Below are positions 26,167 to 33,398 of a DNA stretch of 64,000 nt, piece after piece. Each line of letters opens with the position of its first letter. Position 1 is the stretch's first letter. The stretch comes from Salicibibacter cibi (GTDB lineage Bacteria > Bacillota > Bacilli > Bacillales > Marinococcaceae), in the NCBI RefSeq assembly GCF_016495865.1, contig NZ_CP054706.1:1488001-1552000 (forward strand), read 5' to 3'. The notes below the pieces were generated by a model. The model made no database searches and was not told where the DNA came from. It saw only the letters and a list, made by a program, of their open reading frames with translations. A program made the position numbers and the translations under genes.

Positions 26167-27396
26167 ATGAAAAAAGAGATCGCTATGCCTCAACTGGGAG
26201 AGAGTGTAACGGAAGGGACGATCACCCAGTGGCTCGTGAATCCCGGGGACAAAGTGAATAAATATGAACCGATCGCGGAAGTGGACACAGACAAAGTCAA
26301 TGCGGAAGTTCCCTCTTCCTACACGGGTATGATAAGCGACATTGTTGCAAAGGAAAACCAGACGGTGCAAGTCGGAGACGTGGTGGCCTATATCGAGACG
26401 GAGGATGCCGCGAAAGAGGAGAAGCTTCCGGAGTATGAACCGCAAAGGGAGCAACGAGCGGCCCAACAAGAAGAACAGTCAGAAGGACAGTCCCCAAAAA
26501 AGCGGTATTCCCCGGCCGTCTTTTCCCTGGCACAAAAACATAGCATTGATTTAGATGCGATCGAAGGATCGGGCAGAGGCGGACGCATTACCCGAAAAGA
26601 TGTGGAAAAAGTAGTGGAATCAGGAACAGAGGAAAAAACGGTGCCGAAAGCGTCAGCTTCAGAGCCAGAAACACAAAAGGCTTCATCGGAAGGGGGAGCT
26701 CCTTCCGATGAAATTGTTCCTGTGACCGGCGTGCGCAAAGCAATTGCTGCAAACATGAGTCAAAGTAAACAGGAAATCCCCCATGCATGGACGATGGTCG
26801 AAGTGGATGTCACCAATATCGTTCGCTTTCGCGAGAAAGAAAAAGAAGCGTTTCGCAAACAGGAAGGGTTCCCGTTAACGTTTATGCCTTTCTTCATGCA
26901 AGCGGTGACTGCGGGGCTTCGAAAATATCCGGAACTTAACGCGACCTGGCAAGGTGATCATATTATTCGTAAAAAGGAGATCAATCTTTCGATGGCTATC
27001 GCCACCGAGGAAGCGCTTTACGTTCCCGTAATCGCAAATGCCGATGAAAAGAATATTCGGGGCATGGCGCGATCCTTGCACACCCTTGCCGAGAAGACGA
27101 GAAGCGGGAAGCTAACGAGCGCTGATATGCGTGGAGGGACGTTTACGTTAAACAATACGGGCGCCTTCGGCTCCGTGCAGTCGATGCCTATCATTAACCA
27201 TCCGCAAGCAGCGATTCTTTCTGTGGAATCCATCGTCAAACGCCCGGTTGTGAAAGAAGACGATATGATTGCCGTGCGCCATATGGTCAACCTTTGTCTT
27301 TCTCTCGACCATCGCGTGCTGGACGGATTGATTTGCGGAAGGTTCCTCGCCTATGTGAAAGAACAGCTGGAACAGTTTAGCGGAGAAGGGATTTAA
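26167..27396 (+). CDS. bkdB: Dihydrolipoyl transacylase of the branched-chain keto acid complex (E2)
   Basis: 409 residues from ATG 26167 with TAGGAGGTG in front. The lipoyl domain (residues 1-80) has the modified Lys in EVDTDKVNAE. A Glu/Gln-rich linker follows, then the E1/E3-binding domain (YSPAVFSLAQKHSIDLDAIEGSGRGGRITRKDV, about residues 117-150), a second linker, and the catalytic domain ending with LSLDHRVLDGLICGRF. It transfers acyl groups to CoA, giving isobutyryl-, isovaleryl- and 2-methylbutyryl-CoA, the primers of branched fatty acids. Confidence 0.95.
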   Translation: MKKEIAMPQLGESVTEGTITQWLVNPGDKVNKYEPIAEVDTDKVNAEVPSSYTGMISDIVAKENQTVQVGDVVAYIETEDAAKEEKLPEYEPQREQRAAQQEEQSEGQSPKKRYSPAVFSLAQKHSIDLDAIEGSGRGGRITRKDVEKVVESGTEEKTVPKASASEPETQKASSEGGAPSDEIVPVTGVRKAIAANMSQSKQEIPHAWTMVEVDVTNIVRFREKEKEAFRKQEGFPLTFMPFFMQAVTAGLRKYPELNATWQGDHIIRKKEINLSMAIATEEALYVPVIANADEKNIRGMARSLHTLAEKTRSGKLTSADMRGGTFTLNNTGAFGSVQSMPIINHPQAAILSVESIVKRPVVKEDDMIAVRHMVNLCLSLDHRVLDGLICGRFLAYVKEQLEQFSGEGI

Positions 27397-27414
27397 AAGC
27401 GAAAGGGGTAGGGG

Positions 27415-27570
27415 GTGGGCTCCATGGCACCGCAAAAGGAAAAAACTAGCAAATGGAGACCATGAACGGGTCATGGAGCCTGAAACTGAGAATGCGTAGC
27501 CCGTAGGGTCGTCATGAACGCCCCATGGAACCCGAAAGCGAAGAAACGCAGCGTTTCCGGTCCTCATGAA
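27415..27570 (+). repeat. Three degenerate tandem 52-bp repeats after bkdB
   Basis: Units 27415-27466, 27467-27518 and 27519-27570 share CATGG-A-CC near the start and end in CATGAA; units 2 and 3 are the most alike. A single related unit occurs at 39882-39925. No protein is encoded. No ordinary terminator is seen after bkdB, so the array may act as one. Confidence 0.65.
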
Positions 27571-27651
27571 GTGCCTCATTGATGACCGGGTCTTGGTCAA
27601 TCGCATCCAATAGGTTCTCTCCCCTCTCACTTCCAGTATATAAGCATGGGA

Positions 27652-27681
27652 TTTGAGTTTTCCGTTTACAATCGGTACAAT
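27652..27681 (+). promoter_or_regulatory. Possible sigma-A promoter of brxB
   Basis: TTGAGT and TACAAT are separated by 18 bases, 41 bases ahead of the GTG start. Confidence 0.45.
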
Positions 27682-27721
27682 AATGGGTGAACATATCCCC
27701 ATTAGGAAAGGAGAATTTCTC

Positions 27722-28147
27722 GTGCAGTTTGAATATTTTATGAATGATGTCGTACAAGCGGCACGCGATGAGATGACAGAGGCAGGCTATGAACATTTAG
27801 GCACGCCTGATGAAGTAGATAAAACATTTAAAGATGAAGGGACCACATTGGTGATGGTCAATTCCGTATGCGGGTGCGCAGGTGGAATTGCACGTCCGGC
27901 AGCTGCCTATATGCAAAATTATGAGACCAAACCCGATCGCTTTGTGACCGTCTTCGCCGGACAAGACCGAGAAGCAACCGACCATGCACGTGAATATTTT
28001 GAAGGCTATGGACCGTCTTCTCCATCGTTTGCACTCATGAAAGACGGGGAGATTCAAACGATGATTGAGCGCCATGAAATTGAAGGGCATGAACCGATCG
28101 AAGTCGTGCAAAAATTGGAAGCTGCTTTTGATGATCATTGCTCGTGA
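27722..28147 (+). CDS. brxB: Bacilliredoxin BrxB (YphP/YqiW family)
   Basis: 141 residues from GTG 27722 with AAAGGAGAA in front; a longer frame from 27653 runs through the promoter and is rejected. The family active site [16 protein letters not shown] (CGC motif) is at about residue 45, with FAGQDREAT and [11 protein letters not shown] also conserved. BrxB removes bacillithiol from oxidised protein cysteines. The position directly after the bkd genes matches yqiW of B. subtilis. Confidence 0.95.
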   Translation: MQFEYFMNDVVQAARDEMTEAGYEHLGTPDEVDKTFKDEGTTLVMVNSVCGCAGGIARPAAAYMQNYETKPDRFVTVFAGQDREATDHAREYFEGYGPSSPSFALMKDGEIQTMIERHEIEGHEPIEVVQKLEAAFDDHCS

Positions 28148-28173
28148 AGCCGCCGATAGCGGCTTCTCGCTTT
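28146..28173 (+). terminator. Terminator-like hairpin at the brxB stop
   Basis: GAAGCCGC / GCGGCTTC with loop CGATA, then TCGCTTTT; the T-tract is short. Confidence 0.6.
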
Positions 28174-28179
28174 TAGCAG

Positions 28180-28328
28180 GTCAGCCTTCTCGAAAAAAAA
28201 GAAATCGCTTTTTTCTGCGGGGTCTTCTCTCTGCGCTTTCCCACAGGAGTCTCTGTGTTTTTCCTCCGCTGGCTAGTCACTATCCTAAGTGTTCACTTTT
28301 ATCAACGATAGATTTTGGTGAAGAGCCA
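28180..28328 (+). mobile_element. Truncated copy of the MITE-like element (copy C)
   Basis: The interior shares the sequence of copy A (CTCGAAAAAAAAGAAATCGC..., CTTTCCCACAGGAGTCT, GTGTTTTTCC). The right end is GATTTTGGTGAAGAGCC, the complement of the GGCTCTTC end, so this end is inverted relative to copy A. The other end is missing and no target duplication is seen. Confidence 0.7.
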
Positions 28329-28332
28329 TCAA

Positions 28333-28401
28333 CGTTCTTACCTGCATAAGTGCAACTAAGGCTTTTCGCCATAAGAGCTTGGCGAAAAGCCAAGTTTTCT
28401 A
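28333..28401 (+). repeat. Second dispersed repeat family, copy 3, intact
   Basis: CTTACCTGCATAAGTGCAAC followed by a hairpin with arms GGCTTTTCGCCA and TGGCGAAAAGCC, then AAGTTTTCTAACC. It lies just upstream of the next gene's ribosome site. Confidence 0.8.
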
Positions 28402-28428
28402 ACCACGTACATAAGAGGTGTCAAACGG

Positions 28429-28788
28429 ATGAATGATTTATATCAACAAGTACAGGCTTATTTAAATATGGAAGGCGAAATTGAATTCCAGGAATTTCAG
28501 GATTACTACAAGAAAGTCATTGACTACCTTCAGGAACACGGAAATGATCTTGAAGAAGAACAAATCTGGCAAGGGTTGCTCGTAGTTGAAAGCATCGCTT
28601 CGAACGCTGAAAATCGTTTCAAGGAAAACCGTAAAGGGAAAGAGGCAAAAAAATATAAACGCATGCGTGAACGTGCAAAATTATGGGCGCAAAACTTCAC
28701 GAAACGGTTGCAGTCCCTTGGTTACAATGATGAACAAATCAACGACCGCTTCCACGCCATGTTGGAAGAAGAATCGGAACAACAATAA
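28429..28788 (+). CDS. Unrecognised helical 119-aa protein
   Basis: Starts at ATG behind AGAGGTGTC. I do not recognise the family. The sequence is charged and predicted to be mostly helical, with no signal or membrane segment. A basic cluster KENRKGKEAKKYKRMRERAKLW (split here by eye into RKGKEAKKYK and RMRERAKLW) lies at about residues 65-88, which might bind nucleic acid, and the end is acidic (LEEESEQQ). It is followed by a tRNA gene with its own promoter, so it is probably a single-gene transcript. Confidence 0.75.
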   Translation: MNDLYQQVQAYLNMEGEIEFQEFQDYYKKVIDYLQEHGNDLEEEQIWQGLLVVESIASNAENRFKENRKGKEAKKYKRMRERAKLWAQNFTKRLQSLGYNDEQINDRFHAMLEEESEQQ

Positions 28789-28831
28789 TTCTCGCCCCCA
28801 ATCTCCAATCACTCACCTCCAACTCTAGCAT

Positions 28832-28860
28832 TTGACAGGGCGTCCTTCTCCTCCTATAAT
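28832..28860 (+). promoter_or_regulatory. Consensus sigma-A promoter of tRNA-Arg
   Basis: TTGACA (28832-28837), 17-base spacer, TATAAT (28855-28860). Both boxes are perfect; transcription should start near 28867, a dozen bases before the tRNA. Confidence 0.93.
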
Positions 28861-28878
28861 AAAAATTGTCTGTTTAGG

Positions 28879-28953
28879 GCGCCTATGGTGAAATGGATAT
28901 CACGCGAGATTCCGGTTCTCGTATTCCAGGTTCGAATCCTGGTAGGCGCGCCA
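28879..28953 (+). tRNA. trnR-CCG: tRNA-Arg (anticodon CCG)
   Basis: Complete cloverleaf: acceptor GCGCCTA / TAGGCGC, D arm GTGA...TCAC, anticodon stem CGAGA / TCTCG with loop TTCCGGT (anticodon CCG at 28912-28914), T arm CCAGG TTCGAAT CCTGG, discriminator G, and encoded CCA. It decodes CGG. It has its own promoter and terminator. Confidence 0.96.
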
Positions 28954-28964
28954 ATACATAACGA

Positions 28965-28991
28965 AAGATCTCCGAACTGGAGATCTTTTTT
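28965..28991 (+). terminator. Terminator after tRNA-Arg
   Basis: Perfect stem AAGATCTCC / GGAGATCTT with a 5-base loop and a six-T tract. Confidence 0.93.
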
Positions 28992-29079
28992 ATTTTCGGC
29001 AAAAGGGGCACATACTCTGTAAAAAAAAAGAGAATAATAAAGAAGCAAGAATGGTGTATGCAACGTAGGGAGGTACGGT

Positions 29080-29595
29080 ATGTTGTTCAAATGTTTGGCT
29101 GCGGCTATTTTTCTTTTTGCTCCTTTGTGGCCGATGGATGTGGAACCCTTTCCTGGGGAACCATTTATTATCGTTAACAAGTCTACGAATGAATTGGGAT
29201 GGGTAGAGGATGGCGAATTGGACAACGTGTACGACGTAGCAACGGGAAAAGATGCAAAAGACACGCCTGAAGGCATCTTTACGGTGATTGTGAAGGCAGA
29301 GAAACCTTACTATCGAGCGCAAGATATCGAAGGCGGAGATCCTGATAACCCTCTTGGAAGCCGTTGGATCGGCTTTGACGCGGGCAACACCGACGGACGG
29401 ACGTATGGCGTGCACGGGACGAACGATAGCAGTACGATCGGCGAAAATGTTTCTTTAGGGTGCATTCGTATGCATAATGAGGAAGTGAACGATCTTTATG
29501 ATCAAGTGCCGATTGGAACAAAAATATGGATCGGCACAGAACCCGAACAAGAAATAGAAGATATTGCACGAGCAAACGGAGTGTTAAACAAGTAG
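29080..29595 (+). CDS. L,D-transpeptidase (YkuD domain), exported
   Basis: 171 residues from ATG 29080 behind AGGGAGG. An N-terminal hydrophobic segment (about residues 3-17) suggests export or membrane anchoring. The YkuD catalytic domain runs from about residue 28 to 150, with YGVHGTND and the nucleophile motif SLGCIRMHNEEV. Such enzymes form 3-3 cross-links in peptidoglycan or act at the spore wall. There is no LysM domain. It is not part of an evident operon. Confidence 0.92.
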   Translation: MLFKCLAAAIFLFAPLWPMDVEPFPGEPFIIVNKSTNELGWVEDGELDNVYDVATGKDAKDTPEGIFTVIVKAEKPYYRAQDIEGGDPDNPLGSRWIGFDAGNTDGRTYGVHGTNDSSTIGENVSLGCIRMHNEEVNDLYDQVPIGTKIWIGTEPEQEIEDIARANGVLNK

Positions 29596-29663
29596 AAAAT
29601 TTGGCTTTTCGACAAACTTTTATGGCGAAAAGCCTTAGTTGCACTTATGCAGGTAGGAAGGTT
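29596..29663 (-). repeat. Second dispersed repeat family, copy 4, inverted
   Basis: GGCTTTTCGACA...TGGCGAAAAGCCTTAGTTGC, then ACTTATGCAGGTAGGAAG: the reverse complement of the copy at 28333. It begins at the stop codon of the L,D-transpeptidase gene and may serve as its terminator hairpin. Confidence 0.78.
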
Positions 29664-29687
29664 GAACTATACTTATTTTATCAGCCG

Positions 29688-29711
29688 AGAAAGGAATCCC
29701 TTTCTCGTTTT
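29688..29711 (+). terminator. Hairpin between convergent genes
   Basis: CGAGAAAGG / CCTTTCTCG with loop AATC, followed by TTTT on the + strand; it abuts the stop of the minus-strand small gene. Confidence 0.6.
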
Positions 29712-29802
29712 AAATCATGGCGCCGAATCCGGCTAAGAATGTGCCTACCACCAACACAAAAATCATTACGAAAACAATTGTTTTTTGCAAACTGCGAGGC
29801 AT
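29710..29802 (-). CDS. prli42: Prli42-like stressosome-associated small membrane protein
   Basis: A 30-residue peptide on the minus strand, MPRSLQKTIVFVM... ending FLAGFGAMI, with a GGAGGG ribosome site six bases before ATG. It consists of a short basic N-terminus and one membrane helix (about residues 9-28). The pattern of K-x-V/I, VM, and a small-residue end (L-x-G-x-G-M) resembles Prli42, the tiny membrane protein that tethers the stressosome in Listeria and has homologues in Bacillus. The assignment rests on remembered similarity and is moderate. It is too short for usual gene-finding cut-offs. Confidence 0.68.
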   Translation of the reverse strand: MPRSLQKTIVFVMIFVLVVGTFLAGFGAMI

Positions 29803-30124
29803 TGCTTATCCCTCCAACGTACATATTCTGTTATTGCTATTTTACGAGTTTTCAACGATTTCCTCAAGTGCTTAACGGGGAGAACTTTAGCTTAAATATG
29901 GCAAAAACCAAGCCCTTTCCCATACAATTATGATAAAATTAAGGTGATCATACATATATTGTGTCAATAACCTGGCCCTATGCTGTTTCATAATGAGTAA
30001 AAAGAAGCGCCTCAGCCTGTCAATTTACACTATCAGAAAGTATAAATTGTTCGGATGATAGAATAAGAAAGACGTTGACTTTCGCCATCCTTGGCGATAA
30101 GCCTTTTCTAAAGGGGGACGCCCA
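29803..30124 (+). other. Intergenic region upstream of yaaR
   Basis: Holds the upstream region of the minus-strand small gene, a possible -10 for yaaR (AGAATAAG, about 30060) without a clear -35, and at 30083-30113 a decayed part of the second repeat family (TTTCGCCATCCTTGGCGATAAG). AAAGGGGGAC precedes the TTG start of yaaR. Confidence 0.4.
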
Positions 30125-30577
30125 TTGGACATTGAACGTCTCGGGAAAACGAATACTTCTTCACACATGATGAGAAAATCTACAGCCGCGCCTTCGAATC
30201 AAAGGCCTCGGTCTCCGTCGTTTCAAGAGATAATGAACCACCAGCGCCAATCTGTCTACGCTGATCGGTTGCACGCGGCGATGGCTACCGTTGAAGACCA
30301 AGGGAAAATGTTAGCGGAATTTCGGACTGCCAAAGAGTTGCGAGAATATAAAAAACGAATCAGAAACTTTATGGACGAGATCGTCCGCAATGGATTGCAA
30401 ATCGAAGACAGGCGCGGGTTCAATCGCCCGGGAACAAATGCTTTCAGAATCGTTACGGAAGTCGATGAAAAACTGATGAGGCTAACCGAGGAAATGATTG
30501 AAAATGAAGCCGGCCATTTGGACATTTTGGCGCGAGTCGATGAAATTCGCGGATTATTATTGAATTTATATATGTAA
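30125..30577 (+). CDS. yaaR: YaaR-family (DUF327) protein
   Basis: 150 residues from TTG 30125 with AAAGGGGG nine bases ahead. The DUF327 core is clear: LREYKKRIRNFMDEIVRNGL (about residues 77-96), VTEVDEKLMRLTEEMI and the closing ILARVDEIRGLLLNLYM. The first 40 residues are basic and probably disordered. The function is unknown. In B. subtilis, yaaR lies near tmk and holB, so this location differs. It is followed after 13 bases by a phosphatase gene. Confidence 0.86.
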   Translation: MDIERLGKTNTSSHMMRKSTAAPSNQRPRSPSFQEIMNHQRQSVYADRLHAAMATVEDQGKMLAEFRTAKELREYKKRIRNFMDEIVRNGLQIEDRRGFNRPGTNAFRIVTEVDEKLMRLTEEMIENEAGHLDILARVDEIRGLLLNLYM

Positions 30578-30590
30578 AGAGGTGTGGGAA

Positions 30591-31055
30591 ATGATTCGTG
30601 TTTTATTTGTCTGTTTAGGAAATATTTGTCGTTCGCCAATGGCGGAAGCAATTTTTCGCAAAAAAGTAACCGATCATGGTTTAAGCGAACAGCTTCACAT
30701 TGAATCGGCGGGTACGGGGCATTGGCACGTTGGGCAGCCTCCCCACGAGGGGACGATGGACATTCTGGCTGAAAATGAGATTGATGCAAGCGGATTGATC
30801 GCACGCCAAGTCGTGAAAGAAGACCTGGACAATTTTGACATTGTGGTGGCATTGGATGCTGAAAATCTCGGGTTTTTACAAACATTGCGGAAACAAACGC
30901 AAAAGGTAGAAATCGTCCGTCTTCTTGATTACTCCGAGAGGGAGGAGAGCGATGTGCCTGATCCGTATTTCACCGGCAATTTTCAAGAAGTGTATGATAT
31001 GGTCGATGAAGCTTGCGCATCTCTTCTCGAAGAGGTAGAAAACGAATGGCTGTGA
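30591..31055 (+). CDS. Low-molecular-weight protein-tyrosine phosphatase
   Basis: 154 residues from ATG 30591 (AGAGGTGTGGG in front). The P-loop VCLGNICRSPMAEAIF near the N-terminus supplies the nucleophilic Cys8 and Arg14, and DVPDPYF near residue 125 supplies the general-acid Asp of the DPY motif. The size is standard for the family. It may be the YfkJ-type enzyme, but the exact orthologue cannot be decided here. It overlaps the next gene by 10 bases. Confidence 0.93.
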   Translation: MIRVLFVCLGNICRSPMAEAIFRKKVTDHGLSEQLHIESAGTGHWHVGQPPHEGTMDILAENEIDASGLIARQVVKEDLDNFDIVVALDAENLGFLQTLRKQTQKVEIVRLLDYSEREESDVPDPYFTGNFQEVYDMVDEACASLLEEVENEWL

Positions 31056-31894
31056 TTCCCGCGAATGTATTGAAAGAAGCCGGAATCGATGAAGGTGCCT
31101 TCATCATGGCGGTGAGTGGCGGCGATATGAATCAAGCGTTTCAAATCCGTTCGAAAAACAGTCGCTATTTTTTAAAATGCCATGAAAATCCTCCCTCACG
31201 TTTTTTTCAAAAAGAGGCAAGACAGCTTTCCATTCTCGGAAATATCGCAGGGGTGAATGTACCGGAGGTTGTGCGCTTTGGTAATCATTACTTGCTGTTG
31301 GCATGGGTCGAAGGAAACCTTGCGCTGCGAACAGAAGCAAAACTCGGGGAACTCATCGCTGATTTGCATAGCGAAAAAGGGAAATCGTTCGGTTTTGATG
31401 AAGACAATTTTATAGGCACATTGCCGCAGTACAATGCCTGGATGGAACGATGGATTGATTTTTACAAAGATTATCGATTGCTTCCGCAATTGAACGAAGC
31501 AAATAAACGGGGACACTTGCCGAAAGGACGGAAGAAAAAAGCCCACCAACTTGTGGAAAATCTTCATCAGTGGCTGTCCGAGCCGGCGTATCCAGCCCTT
31601 TTGCATGGGGATTTATGGGCGGGGAATTGGCTCGCCGGTCCGGGTGGAGCCCCATACGTCATTGATCCTGCCATTTCTTACGGAGACCCGGCGTTTGATC
31701 GTGCAATGATGGCGCTCTTTGGTGGCTATTCGGCAAGAACGATGGACAGTTACCATGAAAAAATCAAACGGGAGGCACAAGAAGAGGAAATCATGCCGAT
31801 TTACCAATTGTATTTTCTTTTGGTCCATTTAAATATGTTTGGAGAAATGTATGGGAGCAGTGTGGACCGCATATTGAAAAGGTATGTTGGTTAA
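31046..31894 (+). CDS. Fructosamine kinase-family protein
   Basis: 282 residues from ATG 31046, overlapping the phosphatase gene. The phosphotransferase fold shows an N-terminal nucleotide-binding part (SGGDMNQAFQI...YFLKCHE with the ATP-binding Lys), catalytic loop LLHGDLWAGNWL and metal-binding YVIDPAISYGDPAFDRAM. This pattern is typical of fructosamine/ketoamine kinases (FN3K family), which phosphorylate glycated amines so that they can be released. In many bacteria these genes lie next to low-molecular-weight phosphatases, as here, which suggests a deglycation pair. Confidence 0.9.
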   Translation: MAVIPANVLKEAGIDEGAFIMAVSGGDMNQAFQIRSKNSRYFLKCHENPPSRFFQKEARQLSILGNIAGVNVPEVVRFGNHYLLLAWVEGNLALRTEAKLGELIADLHSEKGKSFGFDEDNFIGTLPQYNAWMERWIDFYKDYRLLPQLNEANKRGHLPKGRKKKAHQLVENLHQWLSEPAYPALLHGDLWAGNWLAGPGGAPYVIDPAISYGDPAFDRAMMALFGGYSARTMDSYHEKIKREAQEEEIMPIYQLYFLLVHLNMFGEMYGSSVDRILKRYVG

Positions 31895-31900
31895 TACGAG

Positions 31901-31929
31901 CACGCCGGCGGAGAACAGTTGCCGGCGTG
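31901..31929. terminator. Hairpin between convergent fructosamine kinase and uppP genes
   Basis: CACGCCGGC / GCCGGCGTG perfect stem with an 11-base loop. Neither side has a clear T-tract, so termination is inferred from position. Confidence 0.5.
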
Positions 31930-31985
31930 ATTCGTGTGGACAAATAGCTTGAAAATGGCATTGTCGATCCGATAAAGTAAAGGTA

Positions 31986-32807
31986 TCAAACGGTAGCCGG
32001 ATCAAGGAAGAAGATGACGACGAAGCCGATCGCGAAGCAGTAGATGGCAAAATAATACAGTTTACTTTTTTCCAACCACTGAATCAACCATTTGATGCCA
32101 ATAAGCGAGAAAACAAATGTAACGATAAATGAGAGGATGAGCGCAACTGCATGACCTTCGGCAAAACCTCCCTGAAAGATATCTCCGATCGCGAGGAGAG
32201 AGGAACCGGCGATAACAGGAATGGCCAACAGGAAGGAAAAACGCACGGCTGTTTTTCGTTCAATCCCCACCGCAAGGGCCGTGATTAGCGTGGATCCCGA
32301 TCGCGAAACCCCCGGGATAACAGCAAGTGTTTGCGCAAGGCCGATAATGACAGCATCCATCAGATTCATCTCGTTTACCGAACGGGTATATCGATAATGG
32401 ATGTTTTCAATGATTAATAAAAAAATGCCGGTTAAAAGTAAGGCTCCACCGATGACAAGCGGTGTTTTTAAAAATGCTTCCGCATAATCTTCCAGCATAA
32501 TCCCAAGTACACCGGTGATTGCGGTGGCCATAAGCAGATATAAACCAAAGAAAAAAGAAGCGCGTTCATTTTTGTCTTTTTGCAATAGAAATCGAAAAAA
32601 TCCGCGGATGATGGCGATCACATCATGGCGGAAAAAAAGCAATAACGCGAGCACGGAGGCAACGTGTAAAATAATTTCAAATGTGAGTCCTTCAAAATCC
32701 GTCCCGAACAGCCATTGCAAAATTATAATATGGGCGGTGCTGGAAATCGGCAAAAATTCAGTGAGTCCCTGGACAATGCCAAAGATGATTGCTTCAATAA
32801 TACTCAT
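31986..32807 (-). CDS. uppP: Undecaprenyl-diphosphate phosphatase
   Basis: 273 residues; minus-strand start at ATG 32807 with AAAGGAG eleven bases upstream (a TTG 21 bases earlier lies within that site). A polytopic membrane protein with the family signatures GLTEFLPISSTAHI (residues about 15-28) and IPGVSRSGST (about residue 158). It recycles undecaprenyl diphosphate to the monophosphate carrier for peptidoglycan and wall polymers and can confer bacitracin tolerance. It is divergent from the ResA-like gene, 48 bases away. Confidence 0.95.
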   Translation of the reverse strand: MSIIEAIIFGIVQGLTEFLPISSTAHIIILQWLFGTDFEGLTFEIILHVASVLALLLFFRHDVIAIIRGFFRFLLQKDKNERASFFFGLYLLMATAITGVLGIMLEDYAEAFLKTPLVIGGALLLTGIFLLIIENIHYRYTRSVNEMNLMDAVIIGLAQTLAVIPGVSRSGSTLITALAVGIERKTAVRFSFLLAIPVIAGSSLLAIGDIFQGGFAEGHAVALILSFIVTFVFSLIGIKWLIQWLEKSKLYYFAIYCFAIGFVVIFFLDPATV

Positions 32808-32855
32808 AAAGAGAAAGGCTCCTTTCAAAATGCAACGGATAGGGTGGAAATATTG

Positions 32856-33377
32856 ATGAAAAAATGGATCAGCGCTTTAGTAGTTTTCATTGCCGTCATT
32901 ATCATAGGTGCGATCGTCTATGAAAATATATCCTCTCCTCCGGTCGGTGTCAACCAGGGGGAACAAGCCCCCGCGTTTGAATTACCCGACGTAGATGGCG
33001 AAAGCATAAGCTTGTCTGACTTTGATGGCGATTTTGTTGTTTTGAATCTATGGGCTTCGTGGTGTGAGCCTTGCATACGTGAGTTCCCCGTCCTTGATCA
33101 AGTGCATGAAACTTACGAAAACGACGGGGTGAATGTTGTCGCCGTCAATATGACGACGACAGAGCGAAGGCCGGAGGATGCCGTGGAATTTTTAGATGAA
33201 AACCCTGTTACGATGCCAATCGCCTTTGATGAAGAGGGGGAATTTGCGGATGATTACCCGCCGACGGATGGCATGCCCACCACGTATTTTATAAATGAAG
33301 ATGGGATTATTGTCGATATCGTCATCGGAGAGATTACCGAAGAGATGCTTGAAGAAAGGCTGCAACCATTTGTATGA
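32856..33377 (+). CDS. ResA/TlpA-like membrane-anchored thiol-disulfide oxidoreductase
   Basis: 173 residues from ATG 32856 (AGGGTGG in front). An N-terminal membrane helix (about residues 5-22) anchors an extracytoplasmic thioredoxin domain with WASWCEPCIREFP and the cis-Pro loop DGMPTTYFI. ResA and StoA proteins of this type reduce apo-cytochrome c Cys pairs or act in spore cortex formation. The expected resA between rluB and resB is absent in this window, so this may be the working ResA, but StoA-type or general function is equally possible. Confidence 0.88.
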   Translation: MKKWISALVVFIAVIIIGAIVYENISSPPVGVNQGEQAPAFELPDVDGESISLSDFDGDFVVLNLWASWCEPCIREFPVLDQVHETYENDGVNVVAVNMTTTERRPEDAVEFLDENPVTMPIAFDEEGEFADDYPPTDGMPTTYFINEDGIIVDIVIGEITEEMLEERLQPFV

Positions 33378-33398
33378 CAAGTGAATCGTCCCCTTCAT

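Noticed and set aside
27415..27570. CRISPR array
   Set aside because: Units are contiguous, degenerate and lack unique spacers; no cas genes in the window.
30256..30885. 209-codon minus-strand frame opposite yaaR and the phosphatase gene
   Set aside because: It spans two well-supported + strand genes and their junction; the product is Arg/Ser-rich with no recognisable domain.
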